64,000 nt of DNA from Sva-07 sp963752815 (GTDB lineage: Bacteria; Actinomycetota; Acidimicrobiia; Acidimicrobiales; Ilumatobacteraceae), in the NCBI GenBank assembly GCA_963752815.1, contig CAVVZI010000009.1:1-64000 (forward strand), written 5' to 3'. Both the position numbers and the translations under genes were made by a program. The notes under the pieces are model-generated. The model searched no databases and was not told the DNA's origin. It worked only from the letters and a program-made list of their open reading frames with translations. Below are positions 14,401 to 22,456 of the stretch, piece by piece. The first letter of the stretch is position 1; each line of letters begins with the position of its first letter.

Positions 14401-14762
14401 TGCAACCGACGAGCACGTCGGGCACCGGCGTGGCCGGCGTGCGATTCAAGGCCTGGGCCCCGTGGTCGGCGCTGCATCCCACGATCGATGCGCACGGTCC
14501 GCTCGTGTTCGATCTGATCGACCGCTGGAGCTCGAAGTCGGTCGGTGGATGTACGTACGAGATCTCGCATCCGGGCGGGCGGTCGTACGACACGTTCCCC
14601 GTGAACTCCGCGGAGGCCGAGGCTCGTCGCTACAGCCGGTTCTTCAAGCACGGGCACACCCCCGGCCACGTCGACGTCGCCGAACTCGACCGCTTCGCGG
14701 CGGCGGTCCCTCGCGAGTACTCCCGCACGCTCGACCTCCGCCGCCATGCGCCGGCGGAATGA
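11478..14762 (+). CDS. transglutaminase-DUF2126 putative amidoligase fusion
   Basis: This intact 1,094-residue protein starts at ATG 11478 (GIHIGIEHRTTYRFDR, the bacterial transglutaminase N-terminal domain). The papain-like core holds a complete triad: Cys183 in GVGSCRDTG, His232 in TDLHAWAEVY, Asp248 in GLDPTSG. From about residue 330 to the end is DUF2126 (RLTMGGEPTFVSIDDMEGD, GQGKWYPGEPLPRWQLG, TGGGNHVTLGG, RSEFCVDKLF), classed with glutamine-synthetase-like amidoligases. Transglutaminase-like proteins of this type may cut, transfer or ligate peptides; the ligase half predicts ATP-dependent amide bond formation. It heads the seven-gene Anbu-type cluster and is followed after 18 bases by its ATP-grasp partner. 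No secretion signal is present. Confidence 0.9.
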   Translation: MGIHIGIEHRTTYRFDRAVQINPQVIRLRPAPHCRTPILAYSLRVTPSEHFVNWQQDPFGNFMARLVFPEPAKVLDVTVDLIADLTVINPFDFFVEESAKAFPFVYEPQLALDLEPYLRPAGPIEPRLQQWLSGDHVPAASTPIADFLVGLNQRLYRDIEYSVRMEPGVQTPDETLARGVGSCRDTGWLLVEALRHLGLAARFTSGYLVQLTSDQPSLSGADGPKTDFTDLHAWAEVYVPGAGWIGLDPTSGLFAGEGHIPLACTPHPSTAAPISGTTGRAEVTFEFSNVVHRVREDPRVTLPYTPEQWARIDELGEEIDQRLDAGDVRLTMGGEPTFVSIDDMEGDEWNTAADGEAKRALALDLTLRLRQRFATGGLIQHGQGKWYPGEPLPRWQLGIVWRDDGEPLWRRDDLLADPAKPGTSTIDDARLVADGIAARFGIDPAFVTAAYEDPVDQAWREARLPAGDPPTLDVDDDDDVTDPDARTRLIERLGGPIADPVGFVMPLHTTPDGTGWGTTTWNLRRDRLYLTPGDSPIGLRLPLDSLTWWPLPVEFERSPFEQRGDLPPAGTLPAGPAAVVERHECPPTAIAVESSDGHVRVFLPPLERAEDVVELLAVVEAVADELECPVVVEGYPLPRDPRLTTLVVTPDPGVIEVNVQPSSSWRSMRTVVETLYEEARLTRLGTEKFSLDGTHTGTGGGNHVTLGGATPLDSPLLRRPDLLRSMVTFWQHHPSLSYLFSGQFIGPTSQAPRVDEGRIDTVYELEIAFAELERQGPDVPPWTVDRLVRHLLVDLTGNTHRSEFCVDKLFSPDSERGRLGILELRAFEMPPHPQMALVQSLLVRALVARFWEEPYSGPLVRWGTDLYDRYLLPWYVRADIHDVVADLRRHGIDFDIAWLEPFLEFRFPLVGEVEMEDVRLEVRNAIEPWHVLGEEVAGSGTARYVDSSIERLQVLVQGFNEARHILTCNNVPVPLQPTSTSGTGVAGVRFKAWAPWSALHPTIDAHGPLVFDLIDRWSSKSVGGCTYEISHPGGRSYDTFPVNSAEAEARRYSRFFKHGHTPGHVDVAELDRFAAAVPREYSRTLDLRRHAPAE

Positions 14763-14780
14763 GCGCGAGTTCGTGATCCT

Positions 14781-17381
14781 GTGACGGCGCTGCCGATCAT
14801 CGACCCGATCGCCGGCTATCGGCCGTTCGCCGACGGCCACGACGAGATGATGGACGCCGACGGCGACATCCGGGATCACTGGTCCGGCCTCGCCACCGCG
14901 TATCGAGCGCTCGGTGTGGCGGAACTGGCACGGCGGCGCGACGAGATCCGGACGTTGCTCGAACAGGACGGGGTGACGTACAACAACCCCGCGGAGCAGC
15001 CCCGCCAGAGCGGTGCTTGGACCCTCGACCCTGTCCCGTTCATCGTGCCGAGCAGCGAGTGGACGGTCATCGAACGCGGCATGATCCAGCGGGCCGAACT
15101 GCTCGATCTCGTGCTCCAGGATCTCTACGGTGAACGTCGGCTGCTGCGCACCGGCGTGGTGCCGCCCGAGATGATCCTCTCGGATCCGCAGTTCGTGCGG
15201 GCCTGCGACGGCATCCGCCTCCCCGGCGCCAAACAGCTCGTGGTGTTCGGCGCCGACCTCGCCCGCTCGGCCGACGGCCGCTGGGTGGCGATCGGGCAAC
15301 GCACGCAGGCGCCGTCCGGTGCGGCGTACGCCCTCGAGAACCGACGGGTGATGTCGCGGGTGTTCGCCCAACTCTTCCGGACGACAGGCGTCCAGCGCCT
15401 CGCTCCGTTCATCGAGTCGATGCGGTCGGCACTGCTCGGCGCTGTGCCCGACGGCGTGGACGATCCGTCGATCGTGATCCTGTCGCCGGGTTCACTGTCG
15501 GAAACCGCCTTCGAGCACGCGTCGATGGCGGCGCAGCTCGGCTATCCACTGGTCCAGGGGTCCGACCTGCAGTCACGGAACGGTCGCATCGGGCTGCGAA
15601 CCGTCGGCGGCTGGGTGCCGGTGCACGTGATCATGCGACGCGTCGACGCCGGCTTCTGCGACCCGTTGGAGCTGCGGTCCGATTCCACGCTCGGGATTCC
15701 CGGACTCACCGAGGCCTGTCGCGCCGGCACCGTGAGCGTCGTCAACACGCTCGGCTCCGGCGTCCTCGAGAACGCCGGGCTCGGCGGGCTCATGAGCACG
15801 TTGGCGAAGCACCTCCTCGGTACCGATCTCGTCCTCGAGTCGGTCCCGTCGTGGTGGTGCGGCGATCCGGCGGGTCGTTCGCACGTCCTCGCCCACCTCG
15901 GAGAACTCGTCGTGCGTCCGCTGTCGCGCTCGACGCTCGAGCACTCGATCGACACGTCGCAGGCGAGTGCCGCGGACATCGACGACCTGCGACGGCGCAT
16001 CTCGGCGCGCCCCGACCAATGGGTCGGACAGGAACGGCTCGTCCCCGGCTCCGCTCCCGTGCTCACCGACACGGGGATCGCTCCACGCGCCACCGTGCTG
16101 CGCACGTTCGCCGTCGCGCACGGAGACTCCTACGTGGCGATGCCGGGCGGGCTCGCCCGCGCCGGTTCCAGCGACCTGGCCGGGCCGGTCACGAACCTGG
16201 CCGGCGCGGAGTCGAAGGACATGTGGGTGATCGGCTCCGATGCGGCGCACGTCATCGAGTTCCGGCCCGAGAAGTTCCATCCCGCGCCGACGGCTCCGAC
16301 CGATGCGCTGCCGGCCCGCGCCGCCGAGCATCTGTTCTGGCTCGGCCGTTACGCCGAGCGCGCCGAGGCGACGGTGCGGCTGATCCGCACGATCAACGCT
16401 CGGCGCGACGAGTTCGACGGCGCCCCGCCCGGTCCCGGACCCGCGTCGTTGACCATCCTGCTCGAAGCGCTGACGCGGATCACCGGCACCTATCCCGGCT
16501 TCGTCGGCGACGACGCGCCGGCGCTCCTCGACGACCCGACCGACGAGCTGTTGTCGCTCGTGGTCGACGACCGTCGCCCGGGAACCGTCGCCCACGCGAT
16601 TCGCCACATGTACGACGCGATCGACGTCGTCCGCGACCAGTTGTCGATCGACACCTGGCTCGTCGTCGGGTCGCTGCAGCGAGAACTCGAGCGGTTGGAA
16701 CACGGCGCCGGGGACCCGGGCGGCGAGGACGCGACGACGAGCGTGCTCGATGCGCTGCTCCACGGTCTGCTGGCGCTGTCCGGCCTGGCGAACGAGTCGA
16801 TGGTGCGCGATCAGGGTTGGCAGTTCATGGAGGCGGGACGACGGATCGAACGGGCACTGCACGTCACCGTGCTGGTCGGTTCCGCGCTCAACACCGAACA
16901 CAGCGCTCCGGTGGAGAGCCTGATCGTCGAGTCGGTACTCACCGCCGGTGAGAGCATCATCACGGCCCGCCGCCGGTATCGGTCGCACGCGCTCGCCTCC
17001 ACGACGATCGACCTGCTGTTCACCGACGGCGGCAACCCACGATCGCTCTCCTTCCAGCTCGACCGGCTCGGCGAGAGCCTGCCGTTGCTGCCGACCCATC
17101 GTGCGGTCGGTCCGATGGCGTCCGCATTGCAACTGCTCGGCGAGGTCCGGCAGTGGGTCGACGGCATCGATTCGAGACAGCTCACGCAGGTCGACGACAC
17201 GGGCTACCGACGCGACCTCGATCGCTTCGTCAGCACCGTCCGCGCCAAGCTCTCGTCGGTCTCCAACGCCGTCGAGGCGGAATCGTTCGCGAAATTCCGT
17301 CCGCAACACGCGATGGTCGGTCTGCTCGACAGTGCGCGGCCGTTCGACGAGGCCCCCGTCAACACGGATGGTCCGACGTGA
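14781..17381 (+). CDS. circularly permuted ATP-grasp-alpha-E fusion
   Basis: This 866-residue protein starts with GTG at 14781. Residues about 60-470 are the circularly permuted ATP-grasp (COG2308-type): ERGMIQRAELLDLVLQDLYG, FIESMRSALL, DDPSIVILSPGSLSETAFEH, VVNTLGSGVLENAGL and VGQERLVPGSAPVL. From about residue 510 the alpha-E domain begins (LPARAAEHLFWLGRYAERAE) and continues as a helical bundle (MVRDQGWQFMEAGRRIERAL) to the end. In many bacteria these two domains are separate neighbouring genes; here they are one chain, which argues that they act together. The ATP-grasp is a predicted peptide ligase and the role of alpha-E is unknown. The stop overlaps the next gene in a GTGA. Confidence 0.92.
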   Translation: MTALPIIDPIAGYRPFADGHDEMMDADGDIRDHWSGLATAYRALGVAELARRRDEIRTLLEQDGVTYNNPAEQPRQSGAWTLDPVPFIVPSSEWTVIERGMIQRAELLDLVLQDLYGERRLLRTGVVPPEMILSDPQFVRACDGIRLPGAKQLVVFGADLARSADGRWVAIGQRTQAPSGAAYALENRRVMSRVFAQLFRTTGVQRLAPFIESMRSALLGAVPDGVDDPSIVILSPGSLSETAFEHASMAAQLGYPLVQGSDLQSRNGRIGLRTVGGWVPVHVIMRRVDAGFCDPLELRSDSTLGIPGLTEACRAGTVSVVNTLGSGVLENAGLGGLMSTLAKHLLGTDLVLESVPSWWCGDPAGRSHVLAHLGELVVRPLSRSTLEHSIDTSQASAADIDDLRRRISARPDQWVGQERLVPGSAPVLTDTGIAPRATVLRTFAVAHGDSYVAMPGGLARAGSSDLAGPVTNLAGAESKDMWVIGSDAAHVIEFRPEKFHPAPTAPTDALPARAAEHLFWLGRYAERAEATVRLIRTINARRDEFDGAPPGPGPASLTILLEALTRITGTYPGFVGDDAPALLDDPTDELLSLVVDDRRPGTVAHAIRHMYDAIDVVRDQLSIDTWLVVGSLQRELERLEHGAGDPGGEDATTSVLDALLHGLLALSGLANESMVRDQGWQFMEAGRRIERALHVTVLVGSALNTEHSAPVESLIVESVLTAGESIITARRRYRSHALASTTIDLLFTDGGNPRSLSFQLDRLGESLPLLPTHRAVGPMASALQLLGEVRQWVDGIDSRQLTQVDDTGYRRDLDRFVSTVRAKLSSVSNAVEAESFAKFRPQHAMVGLLDSARPFDEAPVNTDGPT

Positions 17382-18247
17382 TCTACCAGGTGTCGCACAC
17401 CACCACGTACGACTACGACGCTCCCGTGGTCGCCAGTTTCGCCGAACTCCGGCAGTTGCCATGCAATCTCGACGGCCAGGCATGCCTGCACCGCGCCATC
17501 ACGACCGACCCGGTGGCGGATCACCTTCGGGAGCATCGCGACTACTTCGGCAACCTTGCTGCCGTCGTCGTGGTGCGCGAGGAACACACGCAGCTCGTCG
17601 TCACGAGCACGAGCATGGTCGACACCGCCGGCCGGCCGACGGCGTTCGGCGACGACGGTCGCCGCCCGTGGCGGTCGTACACCGTCGCAGACGCTCCCTC
17701 CGACGACCTGACTGCGGTCGAGTTCACCCTGGACTCTCCCCTCGTGACGCGTTCCGAGCAGCTCGCGGAGTACGCCCGGCCGTCGTTCGGGCACGACGTC
17801 TCGCTCGCCGACGGGGTGATGTCGCTCTGCGCACGGATTCACGCCGATTTCGAGTTCGACGTGAAGGCGACCGAGATCGACACACCGATCGCCGACGTGA
17901 TGGCCCTGCGCAAGGGCGTCTGCCAGGACTTCGCCCACGTCATGATCGGTGCGCTGCGGTCGTTGGGCGTGCCGGCGGCCTACGTGAGCGGCTACCTCGA
18001 AACGCTGCCCCCTCCCGGCCGAGCACGTCTGACCGGCGCCGACCGCACGCACGCCTGGGTGGGCGTGCCCCTCGGCGGTGGGCGCTGGATCGGGATCGAT
18101 CCGACGAACAACCAGGTCGCCGGGCAGAGGTACGTGACGACGGCGCGCGGCCGGGACTACGCCGACGTGCCGCCGTTGAAGGGTGTGATCTTCACCGACG
18201 CCGAGACGAGCCGCCTCACGGTCTCGGTGGACGTCGTTGCGCAATGA
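17378..18247 (+). CDS. transglutaminase-like protein 1 of the Anbu-type cluster
   Basis: The GTG at 17378 overlaps the ATP-grasp/alpha-E stop (GTGA), giving 289 residues. The start IYQVSHTTTYDYDAPVV is the bacterial transglutaminase N-terminal domain; the core has a full triad with Cys182 in KGVCQDFAHV, His225 in DRTHAWVGV and Asp241 in IGIDPTNN. This is the standard COG1305 partner that sits with circularly permuted ATP-grasp and alpha-E genes in many genomes. It is cytoplasmic by sequence. Whether it hydrolyses isopeptides, transfers peptides or cross-links substrates is unknown. It is closer in layout to the fused N-terminal domain at 11478 than to the two later transglutaminases. Confidence 0.9.
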   Translation: MIYQVSHTTTYDYDAPVVASFAELRQLPCNLDGQACLHRAITTDPVADHLREHRDYFGNLAAVVVVREEHTQLVVTSTSMVDTAGRPTAFGDDGRRPWRSYTVADAPSDDLTAVEFTLDSPLVTRSEQLAEYARPSFGHDVSLADGVMSLCARIHADFEFDVKATEIDTPIADVMALRKGVCQDFAHVMIGALRSLGVPAAYVSGYLETLPPPGRARLTGADRTHAWVGVPLGGGRWIGIDPTNNQVAGQRYVTTARGRDYADVPPLKGVIFTDAETSRLTVSVDVVAQ

Positions 18248-18300
18248 CGGCGACGACCGACACGGCGCGACATCGACGCCGTCACCGTTAGCGTCAGCGC

Positions 18301-19341
18301 ATGCAGCCGTTCCTGTGCTCGGTCTGTCAACACCTCCTGTTCTTCGACAACTCGACGTGTCTGCGCTGTCGCTCCCGGCTGGGATATCTGCCCGATGAGG
18401 GTCAGCTCGTGGCCGTGCTGACGGTCGCCGACGGCGTGGAACGCGCCGACGGCACACCCGGCACGTACCGCCCGTGCGCGAACCAACTCGTCGCCCGCTG
18501 CAACTGGCTCATTCCGGCCGACGACCCGTCCGCGCTGTGCGCGAGCTGCCGCCTCACGTCGGTTCGCCCGAACGACAGCGAGATCGATTCGCTCGGAGCG
18601 TTCGCCGATGCCGAGGCAGCGAAGCGTCGACTGCTCCACCAGCTGATGGCACTCGGGCTCCCCGTCATCGACCGATCTGTCGACGCCGAGCACGGCGTGT
18701 CGTTCGAGCTGTTGTCGTCGCGCGGTCAGAACGTGATCACCGGACACGATTCCGGCGTCATCACCCTCGACCTGTCCGAGTCGGATGACGCGCATCGTGA
18801 GTTCGTCCGTCAACAACTCGGAGAGCCGTATCGCACCGTGCTCGGCCACCTCCGCCACGAGATCGGCCACTACTACTGGGGACGCCTCGTCCTCGACACG
18901 AATCACCTGGACGCGTTTCGCGACCGCTTCGGCGACGAGCGGGTGCCGTACGAGGCGGCCCTCGAACAGCACTACTCGACCGGCGCCGATTTCGACTGGA
19001 CGGGCACCCACGTGAGCCAGTACGCCACGGTGCATCCCTGGGAGGACTGGGCCGAGACGTTCGCCCACTACCTGCACATCGATGCGGGGCTGGCGACCGC
19101 CGCGGCGATCGGTCTCGACGTCGGCGAGCCGGCCCGCTCGGCCGGTCACGCTGCCTCGTCGACCCGCGAAGACATCGAGATCGGCCCGATGGTCCAGTCG
19201 TGGCTGGGACTCACGATCGCGCTGAACGAAATGGAGCGCTCGATCGGGCAGTCGGACCTGTACCCGTTCGTGCTCTCGCCGGTTGTCGTGGAGAAATTGG
19301 ACTTCGTCCACCGAGCGATCGCGATCACGGTCGGATCGTGA
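18301..19341 (+). CDS. zinc-ribbon metallopeptidase
   Basis: The 346-residue protein opens with a zinc ribbon whose ligands are visible (Cys6, Cys9, Cys20, Cys23), followed by a second CASC pair near residue 80. The C-terminal two thirds is a putative zinc peptidase: HEIGHYYW gives the HExxH motif at 186-190, and a downstream WEDWAETFAHYLH supplies a likely third ligand. It matches the family of stand-alone zinc-ribbon plus metallopeptidase proteins (COG4307-type). It begins 53 bases after the preceding gene, and its stop overlaps the next GTG, so it belongs to the operon. A protease inside a tagging cluster suggests removal or processing of the conjugate, which is inference. Confidence 0.85.
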   Translation: MQPFLCSVCQHLLFFDNSTCLRCRSRLGYLPDEGQLVAVLTVADGVERADGTPGTYRPCANQLVARCNWLIPADDPSALCASCRLTSVRPNDSEIDSLGAFADAEAAKRRLLHQLMALGLPVIDRSVDAEHGVSFELLSSRGQNVITGHDSGVITLDLSESDDAHREFVRQQLGEPYRTVLGHLRHEIGHYYWGRLVLDTNHLDAFRDRFGDERVPYEAALEQHYSTGADFDWTGTHVSQYATVHPWEDWAETFAHYLHIDAGLATAAAIGLDVGEPARSAGHAASSTREDIEIGPMVQSWLGLTIALNEMERSIGQSDLYPFVLSPVVVEKLDFVHRAIAITVGS

Positions 19342-20156
19342 GCGACGAGAGCCAGATGGGACATCGTTCGGGGAACCGAGTCGTCACCGCGCATCTCGAG
19401 ATGTTCGTGGTCGACGAGGCCGACGTCGTGCTGTCGATCACCGCGGCCGGTGATTACCAACGCGTCGACGAGGAACTCCTGGTGACCGTCGAAGGGCGCG
19501 AAGTCGGGTTCACCCAGGACGACCAGTTGTGCTTCGTCAAGAACGTCCGACGGGGGCTCCTGGTCGTCGACTACCAGGCGACGATCGTCGGCGATGCTCC
19601 GGAGGCGACGGCAACGGACCTGGAGATCTTCCGCTACATCCGGCCCAGTCGGTACTGCGAGTCCGACCGGCTGGGACCACTCGCCCGAGCCGAGTTCGCC
19701 GGGCTCGCAGGAGCGGATCTGCTGGCCGGTGTGTCCAGCTGGGTCGGCACCAACATCGCCTACGTCACCGGTTCGTCCCGCCCGATCGATGGTGCGGTCG
19801 CGACGTTGCTCGGCCGTGAAGGCGTGTGCCGGGACTTCGCCCATCTCACCGCAGCGCTCCTGCGGGCGAACAACGTCGCCGCGCGCGTCGTGTCGGTGTA
19901 TGCCCCCGGCCTGTACCCGATGGACTTCCACGTCGTCACCGAGGCCTGCATCGACGGCATCTGGTACGTCGTCGATCCGACGTGCCTCGCTCCGCGCAGC
20001 TCGCTCGTACGCATCGCCACCGGGTCGGACGCGTCCGACATCGCGTTCCTCACCACCCTCCGCGGTGTCGTCGAGCTCAACTACATGTCGGTCACGGCGA
20101 CCACCGCCGGCTCGTTGCCGACCGACGAGATCACCGAGCTCGTCCGCCTCCGCTAG
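19338..20156 (+). CDS. transglutaminase-like protein 2 of the Anbu-type cluster
   Basis: The GTG at 19338 overlaps the metallopeptidase stop. The 272-residue protein has an N-terminal beta domain (VVTAHLEMFVVDEADVVLSI) and a core with Cys164 in REGVCRDFAHL, His198 in PMDFHVV and Asp213 in YVVDPTC. The triad is complete. The segment PSRYCESDRLGPLA is shared with the third stand-alone transglutaminase at 20978 (ASRYCESDKLGEFA), so these two are paralogues that bracket the Anbu gene. They differ from the first (17378) in lacking its HTTTYDYD-type N-terminus. Cytoplasmic by sequence; substrate unknown. Confidence 0.88.
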   Translation: MSDESQMGHRSGNRVVTAHLEMFVVDEADVVLSITAAGDYQRVDEELLVTVEGREVGFTQDDQLCFVKNVRRGLLVVDYQATIVGDAPEATATDLEIFRYIRPSRYCESDRLGPLARAEFAGLAGADLLAGVSSWVGTNIAYVTGSSRPIDGAVATLLGREGVCRDFAHLTAALLRANNVAARVVSVYAPGLYPMDFHVVTEACIDGIWYVVDPTCLAPRSSLVRIATGSDASDIAFLTTLRGVVELNYMSVTATTAGSLPTDEITELVRLR

Positions 20157-20242
20157 TCCATCAGCGCCACGTCGGCCCGCGACAACGATGATTCGACCGG
20201 AACCCGATGGGGCAGCCTGCGCACCGTGAAAGGGCGGTCGTC

Positions 20243-20981
20243 GTGACATTCTGTATCGCCATTCGAGTGAACGAGGGTGTCGTCGCGCTCTCGGATACCC
20301 GCGTCCTGCGCGGCAACGAGATGTCCACCAAGTCGAAGCTGTCGATGCTCGGCGACGGCGGCGGGGAGGCGGTCGTGATGACGTCCGGGCTGCGTTCCGT
20401 CCGCGACAAGGTGGTGGCCAGGCTCGAGGACGAGCTGCGCGCGGCGACGACCCCACACCGTCGGATGCACGAGCTCGCCACCGCCTACGGGCAGGTGTTG
20501 CGCACGGTGCGAACGGAGGACGAGGAGGCGTTGAACGCTGGAGGACTCAGCTTCAACTCGCACGCGATCCTCGCCGGACAGTTCGCCGACGACGACCAGC
20601 CGGTGCTGATGCACGTGTATCCAGAAGGCAACTGGGTCGAGGCAACCGACGACGCGCCCTACGTCATCATCGGACGAACGACGTCGGGCAAGCCGATCCT
20701 CGATCGGCTGCTCACGGTCGACACGCCGCTCGATCGAGCGCTCGCGCTGGCGTACGTCGCGTTCGACGCGACGACGAGCCAGCGCCAGCGACGTCGACTT
20801 CCCCGTCGACGTCGCCGTTCTGGAGCGAAACCGGGATCGGTTCGTCAGCCGGCGATACACCAGCGACGACCTCGGCCCCGTGCACGACGCATGGCTCGAC
20901 GGTCTGCGCGCCGCACTCGATGCGCTGCCCACCGATTGGTCCAGACCTCTGCTCACCATCCCCGAACAGGAATCCCCATGA
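20243..20981 (+). CDS. Anbu proteasome-like hydrolase (one frame break)
   Basis: The start GTG 20243 is preceded by AAAGGGCGG and gives TFCIAIRVNEGVVALSD. This is the Anbu N-terminus: the catalytic Thr directly follows the initiator, with the Asp of LSDTR at position 17 of the processed protein and lysines around 29-31 (STKSKL). Further hallmarks are GLRSVRDKVV and DAPYVIIGRTTSGKPILDR. The frame shifts by +1 near 20785 and continues SDVDFPVDVAVLERN, RRYTSDDLGPVHDAW to a TGA that overlaps the next ATG. With one base removed the product is 245 residues, a normal Anbu length. Anbu forms ring-like or lock-washer Ntn-hydrolase assemblies; the physiological substrates are unknown. Confidence 0.85.
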
Positions 20982-21802
20982 CCGAACTCACCGTCACCTC
21001 TCACCTGTCGTACGAGGTTGCAACGTCGACGTCGTTCGCGTTCGCGATCGCCGCGGCGAGGACGCCGCACCAGGACGTGACGTCGGAGCGCATCGACATC
21101 GACCCGAACGTCCCGTGGGTGCTCTCCCCGTATGGCGAGGGCACCCACCAACTCGTACGACTCACGGTCGAACCCGGGCGACTCGATGTGTCGTACACGG
21201 CCACGGTGGATGTCCACGGCCACACGGCCAGTCCCGCCGAGCTCGGCGAGGTGCCGTTCGACGAAGTCCCCGCCGATGTCCTCCCGTACCTGAACGCCAG
21301 CCGCTACTGCGAATCCGACAAGCTGGGGGAATTCGCCTGGCGCCATTTCGGTGACCTCCGGCCGGGTCATGCTCGGGTGCAGGCCGTCAGCGACTGGGTC
21401 AACGAGAGCCTCGTGTACACCGCCGGCTCCACCGATGCATCGAGCAGCACGACCGACGTGCTGCTGCAGCGCGCGGGCGTGTGCCGCGACTATGCCCATG
21501 TCGCGATCTCGTTGTGCCGCGCGCTCGGCGTGCCCGCCCGCTACGTCTCCGGCTACGGGGTCGGGGTCGAACCGCAGGACTTCCACGGGTTCTTCGAGGC
21601 CTACATCGGCACCGACTGGTATCTCTTCGACCCGACCGGGATGACCTCACCGAACGGACTGGTGCGGATCGGGTACGGCCGCGACGCCGCCGACGCGCCG
21701 TTCGCTGCGCTCGTCGGCCGGGCGATGCTGATCGAGAAGTCGGTCGCCGTCGAGGCCCACGGCGACCTCGGACGCGTCTCAACGGCCGTGTCGACGGTGT
21801 GA
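20978..21802 (+). CDS. transglutaminase-like protein 3 of the Anbu-type cluster
   Basis: The ATG at 20978 overlaps the Anbu stop (ATGA). The 274-residue protein has the N-terminal domain (VTSHLSYEVATSTSFAFAIA) and a complete triad: Cys169 in RAGVCRDYAHV, His203 in PQDFHGF, Asp218 in YLFDPTG. The ASRYCESDKLG block and LVRIGYGRDAADAPF tail match the paralogue upstream of Anbu. It closes the cluster; a strong inverted repeat begins at the last base of its stop codon. The tight Anbu-transglutaminase overlap argues for equimolar synthesis of protease and transglutaminase. Confidence 0.9.
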   Translation: MTELTVTSHLSYEVATSTSFAFAIAAARTPHQDVTSERIDIDPNVPWVLSPYGEGTHQLVRLTVEPGRLDVSYTATVDVHGHTASPAELGEVPFDEVPADVLPYLNASRYCESDKLGEFAWRHFGDLRPGHARVQAVSDWVNESLVYTAGSTDASSSTTDVLLQRAGVCRDYAHVAISLCRALGVPARYVSGYGVGVEPQDFHGFFEAYIGTDWYLFDPTGMTSPNGLVRIGYGRDAADAPFAALVGRAMLIEKSVAVEAHGDLGRVSTAVSTV

Positions 21803-21830
21803 CGGCCTGCCCGACCGGTGGGCAGGCCGT
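21802..21830. terminator. bidirectional terminator-like hairpin
   Basis: An 11-base-pair perfect inverted repeat (ACGGCCTGCCC / GGGCAGGCCGT) with a seven-base loop lies between the convergent ends of the Anbu-type cluster and the minus-strand gene at 21830. It has no T-run, as is common in high-GC actinobacteria, and it touches both stop codons. Confidence 0.75.
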
Positions 21831-22210
21831 TACCGGACAGGGTCCTGCATGGCGCTCCAGTCCGACGGGATCTCCGACCCCTGCATGCGCATGAACTCGA
21901 AGCGCGACTCGCCCATCCGGCTCCGAAGGCGCTGGATGATGCGTCGATGGGGATCGGCGCCCGCGAAGGCGTCCAGGCTCTCCTGGTCGATCCAGACCGA
22001 GTAGGTCCAGAACGTCTTGTGGGCGAGCTGCGCGTTGAGTGCGTACGCGACGAGCCCCTCGGTGCGGGCGAGCTGGCGGCGGATGCGCAGCGTGTCGACG
22101 AGAAAGCCGGGGATGAACCGGTGCGCCTTCAGCGGCAGCCGGGAGGCCATGACGAGGTAGTCGTGGTCCGGGGCGATGGCGTGGCGATGACGCCAGGGCA
22201 GTGCAGGCAT
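21830..22210 (-). CDS. DUF3291/monooxygenase-like small protein
   Basis: The ATG at 22210 follows GGAGG by six bases, which decides the start over longer frames. The 126-residue protein reads PALPWRHRHAIAPDHDYLVM, then RFIPGFLVDTLRIRRQLART, then FWTYSVWIDQESLDAF. This dimeric alpha/beta-barrel (ferredoxin-like) pattern is typical of DUF3291 and spheroidene-monooxygenase-like proteins. Function is unknown; a haem or small-molecule binding role is possible. It converges on the transglutaminase cluster and is not part of it. Confidence 0.6.
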   Translation of the reverse strand: MPALPWRHRHAIAPDHDYLVMASRLPLKAHRFIPGFLVDTLRIRRQLARTEGLVAYALNAQLAHKTFWTYSVWIDQESLDAFAGADPHRRIIQRLRSRMGESRFEFMRMQGSEIPSDWSAMQDPVR

Positions 22211-22456
22211 CGCGATCCTCCGTTCGAAGTAGTCGGAGCACATGATCATGCCGCAGAAGGTCGGGCGCGAATCGACCATCGGCCGAACGCGCCCGAACTT
22301 CATGTCATCATTTCGCTGCTGTGACGCAAGTGACGGGGGACGTGTTCTCCGCGATCGCCGAGGATCGCCCCGCCCCAGGTCGAGGGCGCGCGCGTTCAAT
22401 TCGGACCCTGTGGTCCGTGGCGTTTCAGCTCGTGCCGGCGGGGAAAGACCATTTCT

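Noticed and set aside
11439..17483. Long minus-strand frames (520, 740, 636 residues) across the Anbu-type cluster
   Set aside because: All are complements of GC-rich third positions in well-conserved plus-strand genes and carry no domain signatures.
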